Of a DNA stretch of 13,198 nucleotides, positions 6,163 to 13,198 are shown in pieces. Source of the stretch: an uncultured Veillonella sp. (GTDB lineage Bacteria > Bacillota > Negativicutes > Veillonellales > Veillonellaceae); NCBI RefSeq assembly GCF_900545205.1, contig NZ_UQYC01000056.1, positions 1 to 13,198 of the forward strand. The letters run 5' to 3'. The notes below the pieces were generated by a model. That model was given only the letters and a program-made list of their open reading frames with translations. It was not told the origin of the DNA and did no database searches. A program made the translations under genes and the position numbers. How positions within the stretch are numbered: position 1 is the stretch's first letter; every line of letters starts with the position of its first letter.

Positions 6163-6276
6163 TTATATTGAGCCTATTTTCTCATTGATACCTTGCAAGA
6201 AAGGAATAATAGCTGTTCCTATACCAAGTAGGAATGTCATAAATGCAGAAAGACATATGCTGTCATTCTTTTCTAT
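6163..6276 (-). other. Short hydrophobic open segment, possible gene remnant
   Basis: Between rlmD and the methyltransferase pseudogene a minus-strand frame of 37 codons reads a hydrophobic run (SICLSAFMTFLLGIGTAIIP) and ends GINEKIGSI before TAA. It looks like the last membrane helix of a lost transporter gene. It has no start with a ribosome site and may be chance. Nothing else is recognised between 6120 and 6272, and no terminator is seen after rlmD. Confidence 0.2.
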
Positions 6277-8027
6277 TCAATCATTTTGAAGTGTCTCAAG
6301 GCATCCATGATAGCTTCTTCTTTTTCAGGTGTACACTGTGGAATAATTTGTTTCTCCTTTTTAGACTTGTTGTAATGTTCTCGTAATTCTATTCCACATT
6401 TCCTTTTTATCTGTGTAATATATAATGTCGGAACTTTTAATTCAAATTTATTCCAAACATATTCTTTGATTTGAGCATATGTTGCCTTACTTTCAGCACT
6501 GGTCAAATCAAGCTCATCCAGCTCAATTTCAACTTCTATATGCTTATCGACATCGAGTTTGGACAAAAGTGCTACCGTCTCAACATGCGCTGTCATTGGA
6601 AACATATCCACTGGTTGTACTTCTTTTAGTTCATACCCGTAGTGTGTAAGGATTTCAATATCTCGTGCCATAGTTGCTGGGTTACAAGATACATAGACAA
6701 TGCGTTTTGGTTCCATGCCCGCTGCAGAGGTTAGTACTTCTTCTTTACAGCCTGCTCGAATTGGATCGAATACAATCACGTCTGGTCGTACGCCAGCCTT
6801 GTAGAGTTTTGGCATTTCTACGGCTGCATCAGCGACGATAAATTCTGTATTCTCATAGCCATTGCGTTGGGCATTTTCACGAGCGTTAATAATGGCTGGT
6901 TCTACGATTTCAATACCGATAACATGTTTTGCCTTATGTGCTAAAAATAGTGAAATGGTCCCCGTACCACAATACGCATCGATAACGGTTTCATCCCCTT
7001 TAAGGTCTGCATAGGCTAATGCTTGATCGTACAGTACTGTAGTTTGTTCTGGATTAACTTGGAAGAATGAATGTGGGGACAATGTAAACTGTAAGTCCTT
7101 AATATGGTCTGTAATCGTCCCCTCACCATAGAGGATATTATTTTTAGGTCCTAATATAACATTAGTTCGCTTACCATTTACATTATGAACAATAGTTTCT
7201 ACTTGAGGAATTCGTTCTGTTAATTTTTCTACCCACTTTTCTTGGTGTGGTAAGTAATCTGTAGCAGTTACAAGGATAATCATCCATCCAGATTGCCCAA
7301 TGCGACCGATTACATGGCGCAATATACCTTTGCCTGTCTGTTCATCATAAGGTTCAATATCAAATTCTTTAGCGATTTGATAACATGCTTGAGCAATAAT
7401 ATTATTGCCTTCATCTTGAATAGGACAGTTTGTACCTTGCACGATATCATGAGATCCCATCGCATAGAATCCCATTTGAATATCGCCTTTAGTGCCGCCT
7501 ACAGGCATTTGCATTTTATTGCGATATGCCCATGGTTCTTTGGGTCCTAATGTAGGCTTAACAAGGTCTGGATTTTGATGACCAATGCGTTCGATAACGT
7601 CCTTCACCTTTTGTGTTTTTAGTGAAAGCTGTCCTTCATAGGTAATGTGTTGTAGTTGGCAGCCTCCACAGAATCCATAAAGATCACAACTTGCATCGAT
7701 ACGATTGGGAGCCATCGTAACAATTTCTAAGAGGCGCCCTGTAGCATAGGTTTTTTTAACCATATCAATAGCTACTTTCACAGTTTCTCCAGGTAAGGCA
7801 AAAGGCACAAAGACAGTAAAGTCATCTACACGACCTACCCCTTCACCGCTGCTACCGATGCCATGAATAGTTACCAATACTTCATCACCAAACTTAACAG
7901 GCGCATTTAAAATAGCCTGTTGTTTTTTAGATAATTGGCCGTTTGTAGCTTGCTGTGAATTAGAGCGATTACTTCTTCTATGTTGTTTAGATTGTTTTTT
8001 ACGAGATGTACGATTAGTACCGTTCAT
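6273..8027 (-). CDS. rlmD: 23S rRNA (uracil-1939-C5)-methyltransferase RlmD
   Basis: This enzyme methylates C5 of U1939 in 23S rRNA using SAM (RumA/TrmA family, iron-sulfur enzyme). A basic Lys/Arg/Ser/Gln tail (residues 1-40) precedes a TRAM domain (about 43-103). The 4Fe-4S ligands are Cys114, Cys120, Cys123 and Cys201. SAM motif DAYCGTGT is at 350-357, FDPIRAGC at 420-427 (second Pro of the usual DPPR is Ile), nucleophile Cys448 in YVSCNP and base Glu483 in HVETVALL. At 584 residues it is about 150 longer than E. coli RlmD. The extra C-terminal domain (about 508-584, SKATYAQIKEYV ... ALRHFKMI) is one I recall on many clostridial RlmD proteins. The ATG at 8027 shares a base with the terC1 stop (TAATG), implying coupled translation; a TTG at 8048 is less likely. 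Confidence 0.95.
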   Translation of the reverse strand: MNGTNRTSRKKQSKQHRRSNRSNSQQATNGQLSKKQQAILNAPVKFGDEVLVTIHGIGSSGEGVGRVDDFTVFVPFALPGETVKVAIDMVKKTYATGRLLEIVTMAPNRIDASCDLYGFCGGCQLQHITYEGQLSLKTQKVKDVIERIGHQNPDLVKPTLGPKEPWAYRNKMQMPVGGTKGDIQMGFYAMGSHDIVQGTNCPIQDEGNNIIAQACYQIAKEFDIEPYDEQTGKGILRHVIGRIGQSGWMIILVTATDYLPHQEKWVEKLTERIPQVETIVHNVNGKRTNVILGPKNNILYGEGTITDHIKDLQFTLSPHSFFQVNPEQTTVLYDQALAYADLKGDETVIDAYCGTGTISLFLAHKAKHVIGIEIVEPAIINARENAQRNGYENTEFIVADAAVEMPKLYKAGVRPDVIVFDPIRAGCKEEVLTSAAGMEPKRIVYVSCNPATMARDIEILTHYGYELKEVQPVDMFPMTAHVETVALLSKLDVDKHIEVEIELDELDLTSAESKATYAQIKEYVWNKFELKVPTLYITQIKRKCGIELREHYNKSKKEKQIIPQCTPEKEEAIMDALRHFKMIE

Positions 8028-8695
8028 TACGCGTCTCTTTTCTTCCAAATTTTAATCATACCTGTCACAATAAGAACGAAGAATACAGTGCCGAATTTAA
8101 CGAGTAATTCTTCACCTTGAATATATGGCATAAGAAGTGGATCTTCCACAATCATTTCGCCTGCAACCCAGCCAAGGAGTGCACCACCAGCCCAAAGAAT
8201 AGCAGGGAATTTATTAATAATACGAGCAAATAATGTAGAGCAAAATACGATAATTGGAACAGTAATTAACATACCTGCAATAACAAGCTCTAAATGACCT
8301 CTAGCGGCCCCTACTACACCAATAACATTATCAATACTCATCATAGCGTCAGCTACAATAATCGTCCAAATGGCACCCATTAATGAATTCTTAGCTTCGA
8401 TATGTGCATCTTCATCTCCACCTTTTAATAATTGAATGGCAATCCATACAAGTACAAGGCCACCACCTAAGTGGATAAGAGGAATTAAAGTAAGCGCCTC
8501 TACTAAAAGGGTAGCAAATACAAGGCGCATTACAATGGCACCTACTGTACCCCAAATTACGGCTTTCTTTTGTAGTTCTGGAGCTAGCTTACCTGCTGCC
8601 ATACCAATTACTACAGCATTATCACCAGCCAACAAAATATCAATTAAAATAATCTTACCAATGGTCACCCACGTGGCAACTTCTAAAAATTCCAT
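8027..8695 (-). CDS. TerC family membrane protein, YjbE type (copy 1)
   Basis: This encodes a 222-residue integral membrane protein of the TerC superfamily with about seven hydrophobic helices. The paired acidic transmembrane motifs are present: IDILLAGDNA (Asp19, Asp25) and ADAMMSIDNV (Asp116, Asp122). TerC proteins of Gram-positive bacteria export manganese and help metalate secreted enzymes; the metal here is inferred from the family. The ATG has GAGGT about nine bases upstream. It is about 56% identical, ungapped over 190 residues, to the protein encoded just upstream, so the pair is a tandem duplication. The genes are separated by a terminator, and this copy has its own extended -10 promoter. 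Its stop overlaps the rlmD start. It ends with a basic tail (KIWKKRDA). Confidence 0.93.
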   Translation of the reverse strand: MEFLEVATWVTIGKIILIDILLAGDNAVVIGMAAGKLAPELQKKAVIWGTVGAIVMRLVFATLLVEALTLIPLIHLGGGLVLVWIAIQLLKGGDEDAHIEAKNSLMGAIWTIIVADAMMSIDNVIGVVGAARGHLELVIAGMLITVPIIVFCSTLFARIINKFPAILWAGGALLGWVAGEMIVEDPLLMPYIQGEELLVKFGTVFFVLIVTGMIKIWKKRDA

Positions 8696-8742
8696 TCTCT
8701 ACATACCTCAATTCAAACGAGTAATTCAATAACTATCCCTTA

Positions 8743-8771
8743 ACTATACCATAATTTTTCTATTTTCTCAC
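8743..8771 (-). promoter_or_regulatory. Extended -10 promoter of terC1-rlmD
   Basis: On the minus strand GTGAGA (8766-8771), a 17-base spacer and TATAGT (8743-8748), preceded by TGG, form an extended -10 promoter. It lies about 50 bases upstream of the terC1 start and beyond the terC2 terminator. Confidence 0.6.
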
Positions 8772-8797
8772 CTAAAAAGAGAGCTATTAGTTTACAT

Positions 8798-8835
8798 AAA
8801 AAAATCTCTCCTCCTATGATTAAGAGAAGAGATTT
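8798..8835 (-). terminator. Rho-independent terminator after terC2
   Basis: On the minus strand a 12-bp stem (AAATCTCTTCTC with GAGGAGAGATTT, one G-U pair) encloses a 10-base loop. A run of seven T overlaps the 3' end of the stem. It begins 6 bases after the terC2 stop, so terC2 and terC1 are mainly separate transcripts. Confidence 0.85.
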
Positions 8836-8841
8836 ATTCTA

Positions 8842-9501
8842 TTATTTCTTGGTTTTTTTAGCTATCAAAGATGCCCCTACTACGAGGATTACTGCAGCTA
8901 TTTTGATGAACAGTACATATGGTTCAACACTATGAGCAATCAATGTATCCTCTACTGCCATACCAGCACCTACCCAGCCAAGGATACCGCCGCCAACGTA
9001 TAGGATAATTGGGAAACGTTCGATGACTTTCACAAATAAAGTACTGCCATAAATGATGATTGGTACAGTTATGAGCATACCGATGGCTACCATTGTCATA
9101 TGACCACCTGCAGCACCAACTACACCGATAACATTATCGATACCCATGATACCGTCAGCAATAACAATAGTTGTAATGGCTGCGCGTAAATTATCCTTAG
9201 CTTCGATATTATGCTCGCTTTCATCATCAGCAACGAGCTTGTATCCGATCCATAAGAGGAGGATACCACCTACTAAACGAAGTGCAGGAATATTGTTCAA
9301 TGCCTCTACAAATAGGAATGCCATAACAAGGCGTAAAATAATGGCGCCAGCTGTGCCCCAGAAGATGGCTTTCTTCTGTAAATGTGCTGGCAAGTTACGA
9401 GCTGCCATACCAATTACAATAGCATTATCGCCAGCAAGTAAGATATCGATAACGATGATCTGAAGCATCGCTAATAAACCTTGTACAGATAAGATGTCCA
9501 A
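8842..9501 (-). CDS. TerC family membrane protein, YjbE type (copy 2)
   Basis: This encodes a 219-residue, highly hydrophobic TerC protein in which the key acidic residues fall at the same positions as in its tandem neighbour (Asp19, Asp25, Asp116, Asp122, in IDILLAGDNA and ADGIMGIDNV). It also shares GMLITVPII and the VED motif near residue 183. It is a probable divalent metal (manganese-type) exporter by family. The start is TTG, not ATG. It lies five bases after a perfect AAGGAGG, and position-by-position alignment with copy 1 from residue 1 supports it. The C-terminus is basic (AKKTKK). A promoter and a terminator flank it, so it is monocistronic. No manganese (yybP-ykoY) riboswitch, often found ahead of TerC genes, was recognised in the leader. 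Confidence 0.93.
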   Translation of the reverse strand: MDILSVQGLLAMLQIIVIDILLAGDNAIVIGMAARNLPAHLQKKAIFWGTAGAIILRLVMAFLFVEALNNIPALRLVGGILLLWIGYKLVADDESEHNIEAKDNLRAAITTIVIADGIMGIDNVIGVVGAAGGHMTMVAIGMLITVPIIIYGSTLFVKVIERFPIILYVGGGILGWVGAGMAVEDTLIAHSVEPYVLFIKIAAVILVVGASLIAKKTKK

Positions 9502-9535
9502 TGTATCCTCCTTAGAATATAACTATAGTATATAT

Positions 9536-9565
9536 ATTATAATCGATATAGTTCAGTAGTGTAAA
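9536..9565 (-). promoter_or_regulatory. Promoter of terC2
   Basis: On the minus strand TTTACA (9560-9565, five of six consensus bases), an 18-base spacer and a perfect TATAAT (9536-9541) lie about 35 bases upstream of the TTG start. Confidence 0.65.
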
Positions 9566-9607
9566 ATTCAATTTGTAAAATATATATTCATTTTTAGCAT
9601 ACTCTAT

Positions 9608-9621
9608 TCATATTAATATGA
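9608..9621. repeat. 14-bp perfect palindrome in the divergent terC2/MATE region
   Basis: TCATATTAATATGA is its own reverse complement. It lies about 43 bases upstream of the terC2 -35 box, in the 290-base AT-rich gap between divergent genes. It could be an operator, but palindromes of A and T are frequent in such DNA. A second small inverted repeat (AATTCC at 9708-9713 with GGAATT at 9724-9729) lies nearer the MATE gene. Nothing else is recognised in the gap apart from the two promoters. Confidence 0.35.
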
Positions 9622-9740
9622 GAATCATAACACTACAAATAAAAGTTCTAGTATATAAAAAATCATTAATTATAGATTCATAATAGACTAATCAATAATA
9701 TATATTTAATTCCCAATTCTCAAGGAATTTATCTATTAAA

Positions 9741-9767
9741 TTAGACTACTTTATGATATCGTATAAT
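9741..9767 (+). promoter_or_regulatory. Candidate promoter of the MATE gene
   Basis: A perfect TATAAT at 9762-9767 lies 24 bases upstream of the start codon. TTAGAC at 9741-9746 is the best -35, with a short 15-base spacer, so the -35 assignment is weak. Confidence 0.4.
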
Positions 9768-9791
9768 ATATCATTAATAAGGGAGGTAAGT

Positions 9792-11135
9792 ATGTATCAA
9801 ACATATTCTATATTACAAAAGTTATGGTTGTTCATTAAGCTATTTACTCCTATGTGCATAACGCAATTTTCCCTTATAGGTGGTACATTTATAGCCATCT
9901 TTTTAACGGGACAATATAGTACGATAGATTTAGCAGGGGTTGCTACGGGGTATAATTTATGGCTCCTATTCTATATCTTTGCACAAGGAACATTATTAGG
10001 TATTACACCGATTATTTCTCAGTTATTAGGGGCTAAGAAAACAGATGATATCGCAACCATCTTCTACCAAGGCCTTTATATAGGTACGGGCTTAGCATTC
10101 ATCATTTTAATGATTGGACTCTTTGGCTTACGTCCACTACTGACAGCCCTCAATCTTGAACCGGCAGCAGCAGAGGTATGTATTAGTTATCTGAAAGCTT
10201 TCGCTATAGGTTTATTCCCTCTACTTTGGGTTAATACATTACGCAATACAGTCGACAGTCATGGATTAACACATTATTCTATGGCCATCGTATTTACAAG
10301 CTTTATTGTGAACGTATTCTTGAACTACTCGCTCATCTTTGGGCATTTCGGATTTCCTGAAATCGGTGGTGTCGGTGCTGGCTATGGTATAGCAGGTACT
10401 TGCTGGACTAACTTTATTCTCTTCAGCTTAGTATTACTATTACATCCGAAGTTAAAGGGATATCGTATCTTTAAAGACTTCAGTAAACCAAGTTTTCACT
10501 ACATTCGCGAACAGCTACATATAGGTATTCCTATTGGCTTTTCCATCTTCTTAGAAGCTAGTATCTTTAGTATTGCTGGCCTATTGATGGTTCACTTTGG
10601 ATCCGCCGTCGTAGCTGCTCATCAATCTGTTATTTCCTTTACCAATGTATTCTACTGTTTACCTCTTAGTATCGCTATGGCCTCTACCATTGCAGTTGCA
10701 TATGAACTTGGGGCAGGTCGTAAACAAGAGGCTATCCAGTACTCTTATATTTCTCGCATCTTAGCCATTGTATTGGCTATCATGATTTGTACATTTACGT
10801 TTACTAATATGGATGCTATTGCAGATCTCTTTACAAATGATGATGAAGTATACAAGCTTATCTACAGCTTCCTTGGATACGGTGTATTCTTCTCTGCTAT
10901 CGATGCCATAGGTACCCCATTGCAAGGTATATTGAGGGCTTATAAGGATGTAAAAGTAGTTCTTTATATTTCCCTCGTTTCCTATTGGGGCGTATGCTTC
11001 CCTACGGCCTATATTCTCGCCAAAAATCCTAATTATGGACCATTTGGCGTATGGATTGGCTTACTCTCTAGCGTACTAGTAGCGGGTATATTATTCACCT
11101 GGCGTACTTGGTACATTCAACGTAGACAAAACTAA
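9792..11135 (+). CDS. MATE family multidrug/cation efflux transporter
   Basis: This encodes a 447-residue polytopic membrane protein with about 12 hydrophobic helices in two homologous halves, the layout and length of MATE (NorM/DinF-type) transporters. These expel cationic drugs, dyes or metabolites using a Na+ or H+ gradient. Typical features are the first-helix proline in LFTPMCITQ, GTLLGITPIISQLLGAKK in the N-half, and the matching AMASTIAVAYELGAGRKQEA in the C-half. The frame is open from an ATG at 9753, but that ATG has no ribosome site. The ATG at 9792 follows GGGAGG by five bases and is used. The gene is monocistronic, divergent from terC2, and ends 17 bases before a bidirectional terminator shared with uvrC. 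The substrate is unknown. Confidence 0.95.
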   Translation: MYQTYSILQKLWLFIKLFTPMCITQFSLIGGTFIAIFLTGQYSTIDLAGVATGYNLWLLFYIFAQGTLLGITPIISQLLGAKKTDDIATIFYQGLYIGTGLAFIILMIGLFGLRPLLTALNLEPAAAEVCISYLKAFAIGLFPLLWVNTLRNTVDSHGLTHYSMAIVFTSFIVNVFLNYSLIFGHFGFPEIGGVGAGYGIAGTCWTNFILFSLVLLLHPKLKGYRIFKDFSKPSFHYIREQLHIGIPIGFSIFLEASIFSIAGLLMVHFGSAVVAAHQSVISFTNVFYCLPLSIAMASTIAVAYELGAGRKQEAIQYSYISRILAIVLAIMICTFTFTNMDAIADLFTNDDEVYKLIYSFLGYGVFFSAIDAIGTPLQGILRAYKDVKVVLYISLVSYWGVCFPTAYILAKNPNYGPFGVWIGLLSSVLVAGILFTWRTWYIQRRQN

Positions 11136-11152
11136 ATAACAATTAATACAGT

Positions 11153-11182
11153 AAAAGAGCATCTTATGTAAGATGCTCTTTT
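11153..11182. terminator. Bidirectional terminator between the MATE gene and uvrC
   Basis: A perfect inverted repeat (AAAAGAGCATCTTA, then TG, then TAAGATGCTCTTTT) gives a strong hairpin. There is a T-run on the plus side and, from the flanking A-run, on the minus side. It serves both convergent genes and directly abuts the uvrC stop codon. Confidence 0.92.
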
Positions 11183-13009
11183 TTATTTCAATATATCTTG
11201 TTTTTCTACTTTGGACATACGGAAGAAATTATATAATGCTTCTGCCGTTTTATAGTTCATAGAGTCTACCTTTGAAAGCTCATCAATAGATGCTTCTTTC
11301 ATAGCCTCTAAACTATTAAAATGCGCCCATAATGCTTTGCGGCGTTTAGGACCAATTCCTTCGATATGATCTAAAATAGACTCTAAGTTACGTTTACCTC
11401 GCAATTTGCGATGATATGTGATGGCAAATCGATGGGCTTCATCACGTATTTGTTGCAGTAATTGAAGCTCTGGCGTATGATGGCTCAAAATGATACTTTC
11501 AGATTGCCCTTCTACAAAGACCTCTTCAATGCGTTTAGCCAAGGAGATAACAGGCACATCGGTAACACCTACAGCACGAATTAACGGCAATGCTGCATTG
11601 AGCTGCCCTTTACCACCATCGATGATAATAAGGTCAGGCATAGGCCAATCTGTTTCATTACCGTAACGACGTTCCATGATTTCTGCCATGGATTTGAAGT
11701 CATCTGGCTTACCTTGCGTAGTCTTTAACTTAAAGCGACGATATTCCTTCTTCGCCGGCTTACCACCTTCAAAGACAACCATAGACGCCACAGTTTCAGA
11801 CCCTTGCGTATGGGAAATATCGAAACACTCCATGCGTTCTGGTAATCGCGGCAAGTCTAAGACTTCCGCTAATTTCTTAACGGCCCCACCAGTCTTATCG
11901 ATTTGGTACTGCCATTGACGACGTCGTTCTTCAAGGAAGGTTTCTGCATTCTCATGAGCCATCTTGATCATGTCCATCTTATAGCCACGCTGAGGCACAG
12001 ATACCTCTACATTCTGCCCTTTGAGCTGTGTAAACCATTCACTCAATAAGTCTCTATCAGAACTATCCATCGGTAATAATAATTCCTTCGGAATGAAGTT
12101 CGTATCCCCATAGTATTGCTTGATAAAGTCCGTCATGATTGTTTCTGGACTGTCTCCATCGTGTTGAACAAAGTAATTCTCACGACCTAATAGTCGTCCA
12201 CCACGAATGAATAATAGCTGTACACAAGCCATAGATGTATCAACAGCAATCCCTAATACATCTAAGTCGCCTCGTTGTGTTACCATGCGTTGCTTTTCTT
12301 GTATTTTTTCAATGCTGCTCAACTGATCTCGATACCGTGCTGCATCTTCAAATCGCAAGTCTTCTGCAGCTAATTCCATCTTCTCTTTGATTTCCTTCAA
12401 CAATGGTATAGGCTTTCCTTCAAAGAGCTCTATGATTTCATCGATGTACTTCCGATAGTCCGGTATAGATATTTTGTTAAAGCACGGCGCTTCACAATAA
12501 TGCATATGGTATTGCAAACATGGCCGCTCTACCTTCATAGACTTACATGTGCGCAGTGGGTAATATTGACGTATCAATTTCAACACCACATGAACCGATG
12601 TAACATCTGTGAAAGGACCAAAGTACTTAGCCCCATCACGTTCAAGGCGACGTGTCATATATACGCGAGGATAGTCCTCTTGAACAGAGATTTTCACATA
12701 CGGATAGGTCTTATCATCGCGGAGCCGAATATTGTATTTAGGCTCGTGCTCCTTGATGAGCGTATTCTCTAATATGAGAGCTTCCATCTCTGTCTTTGTT
12801 TGGATAATCTCTACATCGACAGCACGCTTCATCATAGCTGTAACCTTAGGTGCTCGGTTGGCATCATTACGCACATAAGACCGCACGCGATTTCGCAAAT
12901 TAATAGCCTTACCTACATAGATGATGCGGTTGTACTGATCACGCCATAAATACACACCCGGTGTAGTCGGCAAATGACTGACCTTCTCTAGTAATTCTTC
13001 AGATGGCAT
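11183..13009 (-). CDS. uvrC: Excinuclease ABC subunit C
   Basis: UvrC is the dual nuclease of nucleotide-excision repair, incising both sides of a lesion within the UvrABC system. The protein has 608 residues, normal for the family. A GIY-YIG nuclease (about 15-92; Gly18-Val-Tyr20, Tyr31-Val-Gly33) cuts 3'. Cys155, Cys164, Cys172 and Cys176 match the iron-sulfur ligands described in E. coli UvrC. A UVR domain (about 203-238, EDAARYRDQL) binds UvrB. The RNase-H-like 5' nuclease has Asp397 (FDISH), Asp464 (IIDGGKGQL) and His526 (RDEAHRFA). The C-terminal helix-hairpin-helix pair (about 544-596) has a canonical first motif (IEGIGPKRRKAL) and an atypical second (VDSMNYKTAEAL). The frame is open from 13051, but the ATG at 13009 follows AAGGAGG and starts MPSEELLEKV. 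The gene stands alone rather than next to uvrB. Confidence 0.97.
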   Translation of the reverse strand: MPSEELLEKVSHLPTTPGVYLWRDQYNRIIYVGKAINLRNRVRSYVRNDANRAPKVTAMMKRAVDVEIIQTKTEMEALILENTLIKEHEPKYNIRLRDDKTYPYVKISVQEDYPRVYMTRRLERDGAKYFGPFTDVTSVHVVLKLIRQYYPLRTCKSMKVERPCLQYHMHYCEAPCFNKISIPDYRKYIDEIIELFEGKPIPLLKEIKEKMELAAEDLRFEDAARYRDQLSSIEKIQEKQRMVTQRGDLDVLGIAVDTSMACVQLLFIRGGRLLGRENYFVQHDGDSPETIMTDFIKQYYGDTNFIPKELLLPMDSSDRDLLSEWFTQLKGQNVEVSVPQRGYKMDMIKMAHENAETFLEERRRQWQYQIDKTGGAVKKLAEVLDLPRLPERMECFDISHTQGSETVASMVVFEGGKPAKKEYRRFKLKTTQGKPDDFKSMAEIMERRYGNETDWPMPDLIIIDGGKGQLNAALPLIRAVGVTDVPVISLAKRIEEVFVEGQSESIILSHHTPELQLLQQIRDEAHRFAITYHRKLRGKRNLESILDHIEGIGPKRRKALWAHFNSLEAMKEASIDELSKVDSMNYKTAEALYNFFRMSKVEKQDILK

Positions 13010-13036
13010 ATGTCCTCCTTTCCTTATAGATTTCAA

Positions 13037-13103
13037 GGAAATAGAATACATTCTTACCTAAGATATGTTCATGGTAAATGCTTAAAAAATGTATTCTATT
13101 TCC
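13037..13103. repeat. Perfect 16-bp inverted repeat in the uvrC leader
   Basis: GGAAATAGAATACATT at 13037-13052 is the exact reverse complement of 13088-13103, with a 35-base centre. Inside, TTACC (13054-13058) and GGTAA (13073-13077) allow a second short stem. The proximal arm ends about 27 bases upstream of the uvrC start. No T-run follows and no target duplication is seen, so it is neither a clear terminator nor a clear mobile element. From 13104 to the window end the DNA is AT-rich with no gene or promoter I can assign. Confidence 0.85.
13058..13071 (-). promoter_or_regulatory. LexA/DinR-like box upstream of uvrC
   Basis: On the minus strand TGAACATATCTTAG matches 11 of 14 bases of the Gram-positive LexA (DinR) operator CGAACATATGTTCG, with one arm GAACATAT complete. 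It sits in the centre of the inverted repeat in the leader of a DNA-repair gene, where SOS control is plausible. The second half-site is poor. Confidence 0.3.
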
Positions 13104-13198
13104 GTTATGATTTTTATAGAAACTAAATTTAATACTTTATTTTGCTTAATTGTAGAATGAAATTGAACAAATAAAAATCCATAGTGAACCTTGTGTTA

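Noticed and set aside
6020..6289. Plus-strand open frame between the methyltransferase pseudogene and rlmD
   Set aside because: It is opposite coding text on the minus strand, has no ribosome site, and its translation looks like random hydrophobic sequence.
9502..9600. Possible yybP-ykoY manganese riboswitch ahead of terC2
   Set aside because: TerC genes often carry it, but the leader is short and AT-rich with no recognisable conserved loops, and the promoter lies only about 35 bases from the start.
9615..9635. TGAGAATCATAACA as a second Fur box
   Set aside because: Only one half resembles the motif; the other half matches at chance level.
12500..12772. Plus-strand open frame inside uvrC
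   Set aside because: It is antisense to the highly conserved cysteine and linker region of uvrC.
13037..13103. Terminator for a gene upstream of uvrC
   Set aside because: The loop is 35 bases, the stem is AT-rich, and no T-run follows either arm.
1..13198. tRNA, rRNA, CRISPR arrays, insertion sequences
   Set aside because: No conserved tRNA arms, rRNA segments, regularly spaced repeats or transposase motifs were seen on either strand.

Overview
The window reads as a chromosomal segment of a low-GC Firmicute. The large RlmD with its appended C-terminal domain, the two tandem YjbE-type TerC genes and the strong AGGAGG ribosome sites point to the Negativicutes, possibly a Veillonella relative. 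That assignment is inference from gene style, not from any marker gene.

Positions 1 to about 6120 form an accessory island, all on the minus strand. It contains small acidic proteins of unknown family, an ankyrin-repeat protein whose C-terminus looks SUKH-like, and a clear SMI1/KNR4 (SUKH) protein. Embedded in it are a stand-alone PD-(D/E)XK-like protein and a NimA-type pyridoxamine-phosphate-oxidase-fold flavoprotein. These last two form a two-gene unit bracketed by nearly identical terminators. The assortment resembles the orphan immunity-gene clusters found downstream of polymorphic toxin or contact-dependent inhibition loci, but no toxin gene is visible here. The stretch from 3.7 to 6.1 kb is decaying. 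A class I methyltransferase has lost its start codon and carries two frameshifts and a stop. A 118-codon gene is frameshifted in an A-run right after a perfect ribosome site. A third coding remnant sits between the SUKH gene and its downstream neighbour. The long genes in the right half are intact, which argues against general sequencing error.

Positions 6273 to 13103 hold conserved functions. On the minus strand, terC2 has its own promoter and terminator. It is followed by terC1 (own extended -10 promoter), which is coupled to rlmD by a TAATG overlap. The TerC proteins are probable metal-ion (Mn-type) exporters, and RlmD methylates 23S rRNA U1939. Divergent from terC2 on the plus strand is a MATE efflux transporter. 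It converges on uvrC (minus strand, nucleotide-excision repair) across a shared bidirectional terminator. The uvrC leader holds a perfect 16-bp inverted repeat whose loop contains a sequence resembling the Gram-positive LexA/DinR box.

No tRNA, rRNA, CRISPR array, insertion sequence or riboswitch could be recognised.
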